From positions 48,272 to 112,271 of the forward strand of contig DAOWCY010000002.1 of the NCBI GenBank assembly GCA_030639305.1: a stretch of 64,000 nt of DNA. The letters run 5' to 3'. This document shows positions 8,224 to 16,763 of the stretch, one piece after another. The stretch comes from JAGLQA01 sp023135565 (lineage in GTDB: Bacteria; Acidobacteriota; Aminicenantia; UBA2199). The notes under the pieces were generated by a model that worked only from the letters and a program-made list of their open reading frames with translations, did no database searches and had not been told where the DNA came from. The first letter of the stretch is position 1. Each line of letters begins with the position of its first letter. Both the position numbers and the translations under genes were made by a program.

Positions 8224-10017
8224 ATGAACAAAGCAAATAACAAGACACACAAAAGAAACAAAAAATCGCTAATAATAAGTATATTTCCAGCGCTGATTTT
8301 GTGCGCCGCACTGCATGAAACAATTACGCTGCATGCGGCAGGGCCAGCGCCGAAGGAAGCGCCCCTGTTCACAGATATCGCTAAAAAATCGGGCCTGGAT
8401 TTCGTTCACTTCAACGGTATGTGCGGGGAGTACTATTTTCCTGAAATGACAGGCCAGGGCGGTGGTTTTTTCGATTATGACAACGACGGCGACCTGGACG
8501 TATATCTCATCCAGGGCAATAAATTAGGGTCGGATAAAACCTTTAAAGACGCTCTCTATCCACCTCGCGATCCCAATCCCCGGGACCGCCTGTTCCGCAA
8601 CGACCTCACTATAGACGCCAAAGGCAAAAGAACCATACGCTTCGTAGACGTGACCGATAAAAGCGGACTGCGGATGACCGGCTACGGGATGGGCGTTGCT
8701 GCCGGAGATTTTAATAACGACGGCTGGATAGACCTTTATATCACAAATTACGGCGCTAACCGCATGTTGTTCAATAAAGGTAACGGGACTTTCGTCGATG
8801 TAACCGAAAAGAGCGGCACCGGCGACACTCTCTGGGGCGCCAGCGCCGCCGTGTTCGATTATGACCGCGACGGCTGGCTCGACCTGTATGTGGCCAACTA
8901 TGTCTATTTCGATGTGAATGGGAATAAGAAGTGCTTTGCCAGGAGCAGCCGCCGTGATTACTGCGGCCCCGCTTCTTTCCCACCCCAAAAAGACCGCTTC
9001 TATCACAACAAAGGAGACGGCACGTTTGAAGATGTCACCGACAAAATGCTGGTCAACTACCATCCCGGGGCAGGGTTGGGGCTCATTGTTTTAGATGTAA
9101 ACAGCGATGGCTGGTTAGACCTTTATGTTGCCAATGACGGCCACCCGAACCAACTCTGGATAAATGATAAAGGCAAACTCTTTAGAAACGATGCCCTGTT
9201 CGCCGGCGCGGCCTTGAACCAAAACGGATCGGCAGAAGCCAGCATGGGAGTGACCGCGGGAGATTTCGACAACGATGGTGATGAAGACCTATTCATGACT
9301 CACCTGATGGGCGAAACCAACACACTGCAAGTCAATAACGGTAAGGGCCTTTTCGAAGACCGCACCATCGCCACGGGGCTTTCTGCCGTCAGTTTCCCTT
9401 TTACCTCCTTTGGAACCGGCTGGGTCGATTACGATAATGACGGCTGGTTGGATATTCTTCTCGTCAGCGGGGCCGTGCGCATCATCGAGAGCCTGGCAGC
9501 GGCGGGAGATCCGTATCCTATCCACCAGCCCAATAAATTGTTCCACAGCGAAGGCGGTAAAAAGTTCACCGAAGCTACTGCCCGGGCCGGTAAGGAATTC
9601 GTCCTTTCGGAAGTGAGCCGCGGCGCAGCTTTCGGCGACGTGGACAATGACGGCGACACCGATGTGCTGGTATGCAATAACAACGGCCCCACCCGGCTGC
9701 TCCGCAACAACCGGGGACAGCAAAACAAATGGTTAGGGCTGCGCTTGATGGATGCAAAAAAAAAACGCGACCTGCCGGGCACTTTTGTGGGCTTAAAACG
9801 AAAAGGAAAACCTACACTGTGGCGGCGGGTGCGAACCGAGGGCAGCTACTGTTCCACTAACGATCCCCGCATCCTATTCGGCCTGGGCGAAAGCGCTGCT
9901 GTGGATGCCGTAGAAATTTTTTGGCCGGACGGTACAAAAGAAGTTTGGCAGAAACCTGCGCCCATGAAATACACCACCCTGTGGAAAGGAGCAGTAAACA
10001 AGAAGGAGACACCATGA
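8224..10017 (+). CDS. Exported FG-GAP / ASPIC-UnbV (CRTAC1-type) protein
   Basis: The 597-residue product starts with basic residues and a hydrophobic export signal (residues ~17-37). It then carries a chain of FG-GAP/VCBS units with DxDxDG-type calcium loops (YDNDGDLDVY, FNNDGWIDLY, YDRDGWLDLY, VNSDGWLDLY, FDNDGDEDLF, YDNDGWLDIL, VDNDGDTDVL), a seven-blade-like propeller count. The last ~100 residues are the ASPIC/UnbV domain with FWPDG. This is the CRTAC1-like family found in bacteria as secreted proteins of unknown function. The start codon sits at the predicted transcription start. The last codons overlap the next gene by ATGA (10014-10017), so the two are co-translated. Confidence 0.9.
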   Translation: MNKANNKTHKRNKKSLIISIFPALILCAALHETITLHAAGPAPKEAPLFTDIAKKSGLDFVHFNGMCGEYYFPEMTGQGGGFFDYDNDGDLDVYLIQGNKLGSDKTFKDALYPPRDPNPRDRLFRNDLTIDAKGKRTIRFVDVTDKSGLRMTGYGMGVAAGDFNNDGWIDLYITNYGANRMLFNKGNGTFVDVTEKSGTGDTLWGASAAVFDYDRDGWLDLYVANYVYFDVNGNKKCFARSSRRDYCGPASFPPQKDRFYHNKGDGTFEDVTDKMLVNYHPGAGLGLIVLDVNSDGWLDLYVANDGHPNQLWINDKGKLFRNDALFAGAALNQNGSAEASMGVTAGDFDNDGDEDLFMTHLMGETNTLQVNNGKGLFEDRTIATGLSAVSFPFTSFGTGWVDYDNDGWLDILLVSGAVRIIESLAAAGDPYPIHQPNKLFHSEGGKKFTEATARAGKEFVLSEVSRGAAFGDVDNDGDTDVLVCNNNGPTRLLRNNRGQQNKWLGLRLMDAKKKRDLPGTFVGLKRKGKPTLWRRVRTEGSYCSTNDPRILFGLGESAAVDAVEIFWPDGTKEVWQKPAPMKYTTLWKGAVNKKETP

Positions 10018-11648
10018 AACGATTACCTGTTTCTATTCCAGTGCTGTTAATTTTTGCCCTATCTTTTTTTCCCCCGGCTGAGCCGGTGGGATTAAAGGGA
10101 CAGGCAGCTCCCACCGGGCAAAACAAAAAGGGTTCTGCACCGGCAGAGGGTTTAATACCGGTGCCGACGCCTCAATTGCAGCATCTCGAAAAAGCGGTAA
10201 GCGATCAACTTCGCGAAGGGAGAAGAATGGTAGACGCTGTTGTCCGAACTGCTTCGGTAAGCCTGGAAGAACGGGCCCGGGCCTATTGCGATCTCGGACA
10301 ACTGTACCACGCCTACAAACTGACCGATGCCGCGGAGGCCTGTTATCGCAATGCCGTATTCCTGGCCCCCTCTACTTATGAGTGGAACTACTGCCTGGCC
10401 TCTCTGCTGCAATCGCTGGGCAAATATTCGGAAGCGCTGGAATTCTACCGGCAGGCCGACGCCATGGAAAAGAAACCTATCCTGGTCTATTTAGTAAAAA
10501 TACGAATTGGGGAATGTTATCTAAACCTCAACCGATCCGGCCTGGCAAAACAGGCTTTCGAAGCTGCTTCCCTGGTAAAGCCGCAGGGCGCGGCGGTGCA
10601 GGCAAGACTGGGCGAAACGGCGCTGCGGGAAAAACGGTTTGACGACGCCATTCGCTATTTCCAATCAGCCCTAAAAACTCAGCCGGATGCGAATAAACTA
10701 TTCTACTCATTAGGCATGGCTTATAGAGGTAAAGGGGATATGGAACAGGCCCGTCTCCATCTCTCTAAGTACGGTAAGGTAGGTATCCAGCCCCCGGATC
10801 CCTTAAAAAAACGCCTGGAAAAGTTGATACAAGGTTACCGGGTCCATTTACTGGCAGGTAGGCTGGCCTATGCCGCCGGACGCTATGTGGAAGCTGCCGA
10901 GGAATTCCGCAAGGCAGTGGAGGCTAACCCCCAAAAAGCAGCGGGGAAAATAAACCTGGGCTCTACCCTGGGATATTTAGGGAAGTACCGCGAAGCGACT
11001 ACCTTTTTCCAGGCTGCGCTGCAAATAGCGCCGGACAATGTGACGGCTCATTTCAACTTAGGCGCCATCTACAGGTATCTCGGCAATTATGATACAGCGA
11101 TAAAACATTTACAGGTGGTTGTTGAAAAAAGTCCAAAGGATGCGAAAGCCCATTTGACGCTGGCCGATGCCCTGCAGGAAAACCGCCGGTTGGAGAAAGC
11201 TTTTGAACACTACCGGGCTGCCCGCAAACTCGATCCCGGGATGACTTCGCCCTGGATCAACATAAGTCAGTTGTCCTCTTTAGCCGGCCGGTACGACGAG
11301 GCGCTGCAAGTATTGGAGGATGCCTATTCCCGTATGCCCCACAATGGGCCTATAGCGCATGCCCTGGCCCACCGATTGGCCGCCTCGCCCGATGGGAGCA
11401 AGCGGCAGGGAGAGCGAGCGTTAGAATTGGCATTAAAAGTTTACCGGGTCAGGCAAAACTACGAATATGCCAGGACTGTGGCCATGGCCTATGCTGAGTT
11501 GAACCGCTGCGAAAAAGCGATAGAGTGGATGGAAGTGGCTATAGAGTTGGCGGCAGGTTCTCCGCAAGCGGGTTCCGTATTGAAAGTTTTGCAGCGTAAT
11601 CTGGCCCATTTCAAGAGCAAACGCCCCTGCCGGGTGCCGGCAAAATAG
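10014..11648 (+). CDS. Exported TPR protein
   Basis: The 544-residue product begins with a signal peptide (MKRLPVSIPVLLIFALSFF). The start overlaps the stop of the upstream UnbV gene as ATGA, with AGGAG 6 bases before it; an in-frame start further upstream has no ribosome site. From residue ~75 to ~530 the protein is a run of tetratricopeptide repeats with typical pairs such as GKYSEALEFYRQA, KRFDDAIRYFQSAL, GRYVEAAEEFRKAVE and GNYDTAIKHLQ. TPRs bind other proteins; the coupling suggests it works with the CRTAC1-like protein at the cell envelope, which is inference. No catalytic domain is seen. Confidence 0.88.
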   Translation: MKRLPVSIPVLLIFALSFFPPAEPVGLKGQAAPTGQNKKGSAPAEGLIPVPTPQLQHLEKAVSDQLREGRRMVDAVVRTASVSLEERARAYCDLGQLYHAYKLTDAAEACYRNAVFLAPSTYEWNYCLASLLQSLGKYSEALEFYRQADAMEKKPILVYLVKIRIGECYLNLNRSGLAKQAFEAASLVKPQGAAVQARLGETALREKRFDDAIRYFQSALKTQPDANKLFYSLGMAYRGKGDMEQARLHLSKYGKVGIQPPDPLKKRLEKLIQGYRVHLLAGRLAYAAGRYVEAAEEFRKAVEANPQKAAGKINLGSTLGYLGKYREATTFFQAALQIAPDNVTAHFNLGAIYRYLGNYDTAIKHLQVVVEKSPKDAKAHLTLADALQENRRLEKAFEHYRAARKLDPGMTSPWINISQLSSLAGRYDEALQVLEDAYSRMPHNGPIAHALAHRLAASPDGSKRQGERALELALKVYRVRQNYEYARTVAMAYAELNRCEKAIEWMEVAIELAAGSPQAGSVLKVLQRNLAHFKSKRPCRVPAK

Positions 11649-11700
11649 CCCTGGGGATTCATTACCTTCTTTCTAAACCAGGGATTTCTCTTATCATTTT

Positions 11701-13488
11701 CTATTTGTTTTTTATGTTTTGTACTCTTAGCCTGATATAAGGAGCATTCTTATGATCCGGGTAAAGTTTTAAATACTTTTCCCAGTAAACGGCGGCTTCG
11801 GTTAACTTTCCCTGCTGCGATAATAGAAGCCCCATGTTGTATAGAGCAACCATATCTTCAGGGGTCGATTCGAGAACCTTCCTGTACTCGAAACCTGCTT
11901 CCGCATACCTTTTTTGGAAATAAAAAATGTTGGCCATGTTGAGATGGGCTGAAACTCCTTCGGGATTCAATTCTATAGACTTGCGAAACCTTCTCAGCGC
12001 TTCATCGAAATTACCTAATTGCACCGATAGCATCCCGGCTTTCTGCCACATGCTGTGAGCTTTCGGGTAACGCTGCAAAAATTTGCGGTAGAATACATCG
12101 GCTTCCCGATACTTCCCGCGCATTTGCAGGGTGATGGCCTGGCGGTGCCATTTGCCTCCCTGCTTAACAAATTGACGCACACTATCCCTGCCGGGCGCCA
12201 TATTGCCGGTGACATAACCTAAGGATTGCAGGTCCCGGGCAATTTTTGGATCTATCTTCGATGAAGCGGCTGCCGGGGCGGAGAATTCTTTACGTAACTT
12301 TTTCAACTCCCTGACTTTTCCGGGCATTTTCAACCCCAGGTCGTTTTTTTCCAGGGGGTCTTTTTCTAAGTCCCAGAGATGATCTATAGGTGACGATTCC
12401 CATAACCAATTCCGGCGGCGCAGGCCGGTCACTTCAGCAAGCCCGAAACCGCGCGCGCCCATCAAGGTTTCTAAGGGGATGGCCCGGTCTAAGGAACCGG
12501 GATCGTTTAAAAGATCGCTGCCGTCATTGGCCGGTACTTCCGCACCTGTATATTTTAGAATTGTAGGATAGACGTCTACTGTGGCCGATAGTCTTTCGTA
12601 TTTTTCTCCGCGGGGCACTCCGGGACCGGAAATAATTAAAGGAATGCGGGTGGTGACGCCATGCAGTAGATGCCCGTGAGAGTCTTCGCCATGGGCGCCG
12701 AGGGCTTCGCCGTGATCGGAGATGATGACCCATAAAGATTCTGCCATGGGCCGGCCGGTCTTTTCCAGTTCTTCGCTGAGGCGGCGCACCTGCATATCGG
12801 CAAAGGCGACTTCACCTAAGTAAAGGCCGCGGATTCCTTTTTCGTTGTTAAAAGGGCCGGTGGGGGCGTTGTAGGGAAAATGGGGGTCGAAGAGATGAAC
12901 CCAGAGAAAAAGTTTCTCTTCTTTTTTTATCCCGGTTTGCAGCCATTTCGAAACAGCGTCGAGTGTGAGATCACCTTTCCTTTCGGGCATTTCAATGGAT
13001 TCCAGGGCGGAGTCGAATTTTATTTTATCATCGAAATATTCAAAACCCTTTTTAAAACCGAGGCTGTGGTCTAAGACGCGGCAGGAGACAAAAGCGGCGC
13101 TGCGCCAGCCTTTAGGGCGCAGTAGTTGGGCCAGGGTGGGATTATGGTTGGGCACGGGTTTTTCGCCGTTCACCCGGACGCCGTCTTTCCAGGGCCAGGT
13201 GCCTGTTATCATGCTCCAGTGGCTGGGCCCGGTGGTGGGCACGGGGGTCATGGCGTCTACGACCACTAACCCTTTGGCGGCTATAGAATCGATAAACGGG
13301 GTGGGGCTGGGATTTAATTTGCCCAAAAAGCCGTTGGCGTCGCGTCTCCAGGTGTCGATAGAAACCAGCACCACGGTGCGCACATTTTCTTTACTGCCGA
13401 AGGAGTCCTTTTTTTTAGAGGTGCATCCTGCGAAGAACCCGGCTGCCAGGAGAACCGAGAGTAGTAGAGTTATATTTCGTAATTTCAT
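11701..13488 (-). CDS. Sulfatase-like lipoprotein with C-terminal TPRs
   Basis: The 595-residue product is a predicted lipoprotein: FFAGC places the lipidated cysteine at residue 22. Residues ~37-400 form an alkaline-phosphatase-superfamily sulfatase fold with the metal-binding SIDTWRRD near residue 43 and ISDHGEALG in the middle. The catalytic signature, normally Cys/Ser-x-Pro-Ser-Arg, reads Thr86-Gly-Pro-Ser-His, so the formylglycine-forming cysteine is absent; a threonine nucleophile, as in related phosphodiesterases, is likely and true sulfatase activity is not supported. Residues ~450-590 are TPRs. The -10 box TATAAT (13495-13500) ends 6 bases before the start, so the mRNA is probably leaderless. 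It converges with the TPR gene ending at 11648; a weak CCCTGG/CCAGGG stem lies between them. Confidence 0.88.
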   Translation of the reverse strand: MKLRNITLLLSVLLAAGFFAGCTSKKKDSFGSKENVRTVVLVSIDTWRRDANGFLGKLNPSPTPFIDSIAAKGLVVVDAMTPVPTTGPSHWSMITGTWPWKDGVRVNGEKPVPNHNPTLAQLLRPKGWRSAAFVSCRVLDHSLGFKKGFEYFDDKIKFDSALESIEMPERKGDLTLDAVSKWLQTGIKKEEKLFLWVHLFDPHFPYNAPTGPFNNEKGIRGLYLGEVAFADMQVRRLSEELEKTGRPMAESLWVIISDHGEALGAHGEDSHGHLLHGVTTRIPLIISGPGVPRGEKYERLSATVDVYPTILKYTGAEVPANDGSDLLNDPGSLDRAIPLETLMGARGFGLAEVTGLRRRNWLWESSPIDHLWDLEKDPLEKNDLGLKMPGKVRELKKLRKEFSAPAAASSKIDPKIARDLQSLGYVTGNMAPGRDSVRQFVKQGGKWHRQAITLQMRGKYREADVFYRKFLQRYPKAHSMWQKAGMLSVQLGNFDEALRRFRKSIELNPEGVSAHLNMANIFYFQKRYAEAGFEYRKVLESTPEDMVALYNMGLLLSQQGKLTEAAVYWEKYLKLYPDHKNAPYIRLRVQNIKNK

Positions 13489-13594
13489 CTGGATATTATA
13501 ACATCTAAGTCAATAGATTCAAAATGCAATTAAATAACTATCCCGTTTTAGAAAAAATCGGTTTGGTAAGGCGAGATATCGGTAGGGTCCTGCC

Positions 13595-13650
13595 TTCGGC
13601 GACCCTGCCGCGAAGCGGCTAATTGGCCGGGGACGCCGTCCCCCTGCGAA
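13595..13650 (+). repeat. Hairpin repeat
   Basis: CCCTGCCGCGAAGCGGCTA holds hairpin 1 (GCCGC-GAA-GCGGC); it is followed by GGCC and hairpin 2 GGGGAC-GCC-GTCCCC (13629-13643), then a second partial copy of hairpin 1. It is intergenic, between the lipoprotein gene and the binding-protein gene. Confidence 0.8.
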
Positions 13651-13678
13651 GCGGCTAAAAGGTTACTCAAATTAACAT

Positions 13679-15016
13679 TTACCGGAATTCCTTTACTACC
13701 GGGCTGCCCGGGCTGCCGCCCCGGTTGTCCCATTTTATCGTACCGCTGACTCCTTCATGCCCGGCCAAACCTTCCAGTCCCAGGCGAATTCCCGGCCGGT
13801 TCAAACCTTTCGACCGTATCGAGAGAATAATTATCCAGGCGGCATCATATGCATAGGCGGCGCTGCAAGTGGGAAACACGCCGAATCGCTTCTCAAAATC
13901 CCGGCTGAAGCGGTGATAAATCCCCCCGGTTTTCTCCCGGTCAGGCGGTTGAAAGGGTTCAATCATGTAAATAGGTCCATGGTAAACTGCTTTTAGTTTT
14001 TTTATTTCTACTCCCGGCGTCCAGGGTATACATACCGGGCAAACAATGCCGCTACTTTGAAGAGCTTTTAATAGTTTGGGAATACCGGGCACTTGCAGAC
14101 AGAGTGTCAACACATGAGGCTGAAAATCCCGGATTCGTTCCGCAAGCGCTTGAAAGTCAAAGGCGCTGCCTGCGGCGGAGCCGCTTATCGCCCCCCCACG
14201 CGAGTGGGGTTGAAAATCAAGCAAACCCGGAGCCACCTCAAAATGAAATAGCGCCGGTAGGTTCCGCCGTTCCAGTTCTTTTTCCATTTCCGCGGCCGCG
14301 GCCCGGTTGTTTGGGGCTGTACAGGATACCAGCCCCACCCGGCTAAAATGCTTATTCACAATGCCCTCTTTAACCAATAACCCTGCCTGCACCCGGTCAT
14401 CCGGCGGCAGGCGGAATAGCCAGGGCACCCCGGCGTGAGTTAATGAAGGCGCGGAAGAGAGAGGCGCGATTACCGGGACGTAAGCTTTTGCGGCGATCTG
14501 TTGGGCAATATGAGCGGCCCCGTCTTTGAACGCAATTATCGCCCATACCCGGTCCTCGTATATCAAGCGGATCACTTCTTTTGGGCCGGCGGCCCAGGGA
14601 GATCCGGCCCAACGTCGAATCAGGCTAAAATCAACCCCCCGGTATCCGCCCGCGGCGTTTGCCTGTTCGATGGCCAATTTGATTCCCCGGTATAGATCAC
14701 GGGCAGCCGGGTCGTCTCGATCAAAAGGGGCAAAAAGTCCGATAGCAATAGAGTTTAACGATGAAGGTTCGATTACGGCGCCTGCCGGTCCGTTAAAAGC
14801 GCGCGGGTCATCGAGCATTCGTTTGTAGGGTGCCTGGGTTTGCGCCTCGACAACCGGGACTGCGATAATAAAGCAGAGTAAAAAAATGAATCCTGCGGTA
14901 AATAAAAAAGGGGACAGGCCGGAAAAGTTTTTACGAGCTAACACACCCCGGTTCCTCGTTCCTCGGAACCACCTCCCGGCAAGTCTCGAAGAGGGGGATT
15001 TTGGTTTCTCGATCAT
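13679..15016 (-). CDS. Periplasmic amino-acid-type substrate-binding protein (LivK-like)
   Basis: This is a type 1 periplasmic binding fold: IAIGLFAPFDRDDPAARDLY near the start of the mature part, AIEQANAAGGYRG, VWAIIAFKDG and a C-terminal RPGIRLGLEGL segment match branched-chain amino-acid binding proteins. The start is uncertain. ATG at 15016 is proposed; the frame is open upstream to 15262 but that part is repeat sequence, and a GTG near 14943 would give a more compact signal peptide. The signal peptide itself (FLFTAGFIFLLCFIIAVPVV) is preceded by KNFSGLSPFL, which is encoded by a dispersed repeat. Another repeat is read in frame at 14158-14215. No ABC permease or ATPase is next to it. Confidence 0.8.
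   Translation of the reverse strand: MIEKPKSPSSRLAGRWFRGTRNRGVLARKNFSGLSPFLFTAGFIFLLCFIIAVPVVEAQTQAPYKRMLDDPRAFNGPAGAVIEPSSLNSIAIGLFAPFDRDDPAARDLYRGIKLAIEQANAAGGYRGVDFSLIRRWAGSPWAAGPKEVIRLIYEDRVWAIIAFKDGAAHIAQQIAAKAYVPVIAPLSSAPSLTHAGVPWLFRLPPDDRVQAGLLVKEGIVNKHFSRVGLVSCTAPNNRAAAAEMEKELERRNLPALFHFEVAPGLLDFQPHSRGGAISGSAAGSAFDFQALAERIRDFQPHVLTLCLQVPGIPKLLKALQSSGIVCPVCIPWTPGVEIKKLKAVYHGPIYMIEPFQPPDREKTGGIYHRFSRDFEKRFGVFPTCSAAYAYDAAWIIILSIRSKGLNRPGIRLGLEGLAGHEGVSGTIKWDNRGGSPGSPVVKEFR
14158..14215 (-). repeat. Hairpin repeat inserted in frame in the binding-protein gene
   Basis: The stretch contains GCGGC-GGA-GCCGC, then CTTATCGCC and the palindrome CCCCACGCGAGTGGGG (14194-14209). The same module is intergenic at 21020-21063, 27266-27303 and 36240-36331. 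On the coding strand it gives QPHSRGGAISGSAAGSAF, between LLDF and DFQALAERI; the residues DFQ occur on both sides, as if the insertion duplicated its target. Confidence 0.85.
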
Positions 15017-15335
15017 CAAAAGCCTGTCTCTTTTGTTGCTTTGCTTTTTTCTTCGTGCCCTTCGTGTACTTCGTGGTTTATGCTTTTGCTTTTTCTCTGT
15101 GTGCTCTGTGGCTATATTAATTTCAAAGTAGGCCGGAAATGTTAAAAAAGGGGACAGGCCGGAAAGGTGCGGCGCACCCAGCCTATAAGGGGGTGTTACC
15201 TTCGCTTTTCTTGAATCATGAGTAAAAAAGGGGACAGGCCGGAAATGTTTTTCGTTTTTCATTTTTTTTCTTTTTTCTTCTTGCCCTTCTTTCCCTTCGT
15301 GGTAAAAAATAAAAAAGGGAACAGGCCGGAAAAGG
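14905..15335. repeat. Cluster of GGGGACAGGCCGGAAA repeats
   Basis: GGGGACAGGCCGGAAA occurs at about 14910, 15150 and 15230, and a degenerate GGAACAGGCCGGAAAA at about 15317, each preceded by an A run. Between them are low-complexity stretches (CTTCGTGCCCTTCGTG near 15053, CTCTGTGTGCTCTGTGGC near 15093) and hairpin 2 at 15166-15178 in reverse orientation. Bases 15017-15350 hold no convincing gene. Confidence 0.75.
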
Positions 15336-15350
15336 CCGGAAAGGACCGGT

Positions 15351-16679
15351 TTACCGGTTCAGCGCCTCTTCTTTCGTGTAGAAAACCCAACGGCGATTCT
15401 CTAAAACCGCCAGCGCCGCCGGGCTGATATTATTGAAAACCGCATCGAATTCTTTTTTGCCGGTAACACCGTTATAATGTTTCATCTTTGCCAATTCATC
15501 GCGAATCCTGGCCCGGTTGAGACCTGCCTTTTCGATTGCTTTTATTAACATGCGCATACCGTCGTAGGCATGGGCGGCGTAGGTTTCCGGGTTTTCACCG
15601 AAACGCTTATAAAAAAGGCGCTTGAACTCTAGGTACCGCGGATCGCTGCCGGCCGGGTTATAGGGATAACCGGCTGCCACCTTGCCGATATTCTCTCCCG
15701 CGTTTTTTATGAACTCCGGGGAGACCATCCTGTCGCTGCCGATAAACCACTGGTTCATGCCCATGGCCCGCATCTGTTTTAAAATGAGGGCGGATTCGGC
15801 GGCATTACCATAGGTGATGACAGCTTCGGGATTAAGGCTTTTGATGCGCCGCAGTTGGAGGGTAAAGTCCGTATCTCCCACCGGGTAATTAAGCTCCGTT
15901 AGGAAAGGATGCCCCGATCTTGTGGCCGCATCCCTGAACTCATCGATGCTGATACGCCCATAACGATTATTGGCTCGCAGGGCGGCTACCCTGGTTAGCT
16001 TAAGCTTTTTAAAAACAAAATCCGCTAATAAGTAACACATTTGCCGGTCATCGGTGATAACACGAAAAACCCAGGGTATGCCGGTTTCGGTAAAAGTGGG
16101 ATCGGTATCGCCGCTGTTCATCATTGGGATTTCCACTTTCAAGGCTACCCGGATGGCTATGTGGCTGTTGGCGCCGTCGATGGTGCCGAGAATAGCCCAT
16201 ACGTTCTCTTTGTAGGCCAGGTGGATGATTTCATTGCCGCTGGCGCCCCACAGCCCGTTATCGTTGCGCACGACCAACCGGTAGGGAATTTTCCGGCGGC
16301 CATAGCCTCCCGCGGCATTGGCTTGTTCAACGGCAAGCTTTGCCCCTTGCAGCATCTTACGCCCTAAGCTCTCCTCATGAGACACCCCCCCGGTGGCTAC
16401 CGATACCGTGGGTTCGATAGGCCCTAAGAATCCTATTTTTACGAAATCCACCTGTTCCGGTTCAGGGATTTGCCGTCCGTAGCCCCGGTACTCCAGGGGG
16501 TCAAGAAAAAATTGCTTGTAAGGTTTCGTAAACTTTCCAAAAGGAACATACCGGTCGGGGGTTTTACCATAACTGCCGGTTTCTTTCTTTTTTTCGTCTT
16601 TTTGGGCGTTCTCCTGCGCGGTCATAGTCAAACCAACTGCCAGGAAAACCAACAATAATAAATAAATATTTTTTTTCAT
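15351..16679 (-). CDS. Periplasmic amino-acid-type substrate-binding protein (LivK-like)
   Basis: The 442-residue product has a signal peptide (MKNIYLLLLVFLAVGLTM after one lysine more) and the type 1 periplasmic binding fold: VKIGFLGPIEPTV, AKLAVEQANAAGGYG, IRVALKVEIPMMNSGDTDP, then RYGRISIDEFRD and YAAHAYDGMRMLIKAIEKAG. These are typical of branched-chain amino-acid, amide or urea binding proteins. The start with AGAGG nearby was chosen over an upstream start that lies in repeat module A. It is a distant paralogue of the protein at 13679-15016 and lies just upstream of it on the same strand. As no permease or ATPase genes are adjacent, it may serve a transporter elsewhere or act as a sensor; this is inference. 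Confidence 0.88.
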   Translation of the reverse strand: MKKNIYLLLLVFLAVGLTMTAQENAQKDEKKKETGSYGKTPDRYVPFGKFTKPYKQFFLDPLEYRGYGRQIPEPEQVDFVKIGFLGPIEPTVSVATGGVSHEESLGRKMLQGAKLAVEQANAAGGYGRRKIPYRLVVRNDNGLWGASGNEIIHLAYKENVWAILGTIDGANSHIAIRVALKVEIPMMNSGDTDPTFTETGIPWVFRVITDDRQMCYLLADFVFKKLKLTRVAALRANNRYGRISIDEFRDAATRSGHPFLTELNYPVGDTDFTLQLRRIKSLNPEAVITYGNAAESALILKQMRAMGMNQWFIGSDRMVSPEFIKNAGENIGKVAAGYPYNPAGSDPRYLEFKRLFYKRFGENPETYAAHAYDGMRMLIKAIEKAGLNRARIRDELAKMKHYNGVTGKKEFDAVFNNISPAALAVLENRRWVFYTKEEALNR

Positions 16680-16692
16680 TCTTGCCTCTTTT

Positions 16693-16750
16693 TGCCTCCG
16701 GCGGCCCTGCCGGGGGCCAAACTTTTGTAAAAGTTTGATCAAAACTTCTG
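16693..16750 (+). repeat. Repeat module A
   Basis: TGCCTCCGGCGGCCCTGCCG is followed by AAACTTTTGTAAAAGTTT and GATCAAAACTTCTG; it fills the gap before the binding-protein gene. Confidence 0.85.
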
Positions 16751-16763
16751 TTGAGCGATTCGA

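Noticed and set aside
9921..10013. Upstream start for the TPR protein inside the UnbV gene
   Set aside because: The ATGA overlap start has a proper AGGAG site and opens directly into a signal peptide.
15017..15262. Longer N-terminus for the first LivK-like protein
   Set aside because: The extra ~80 codons are made of GGGGACAGGC and CACGAAG-type repeats and precede the signal peptide.
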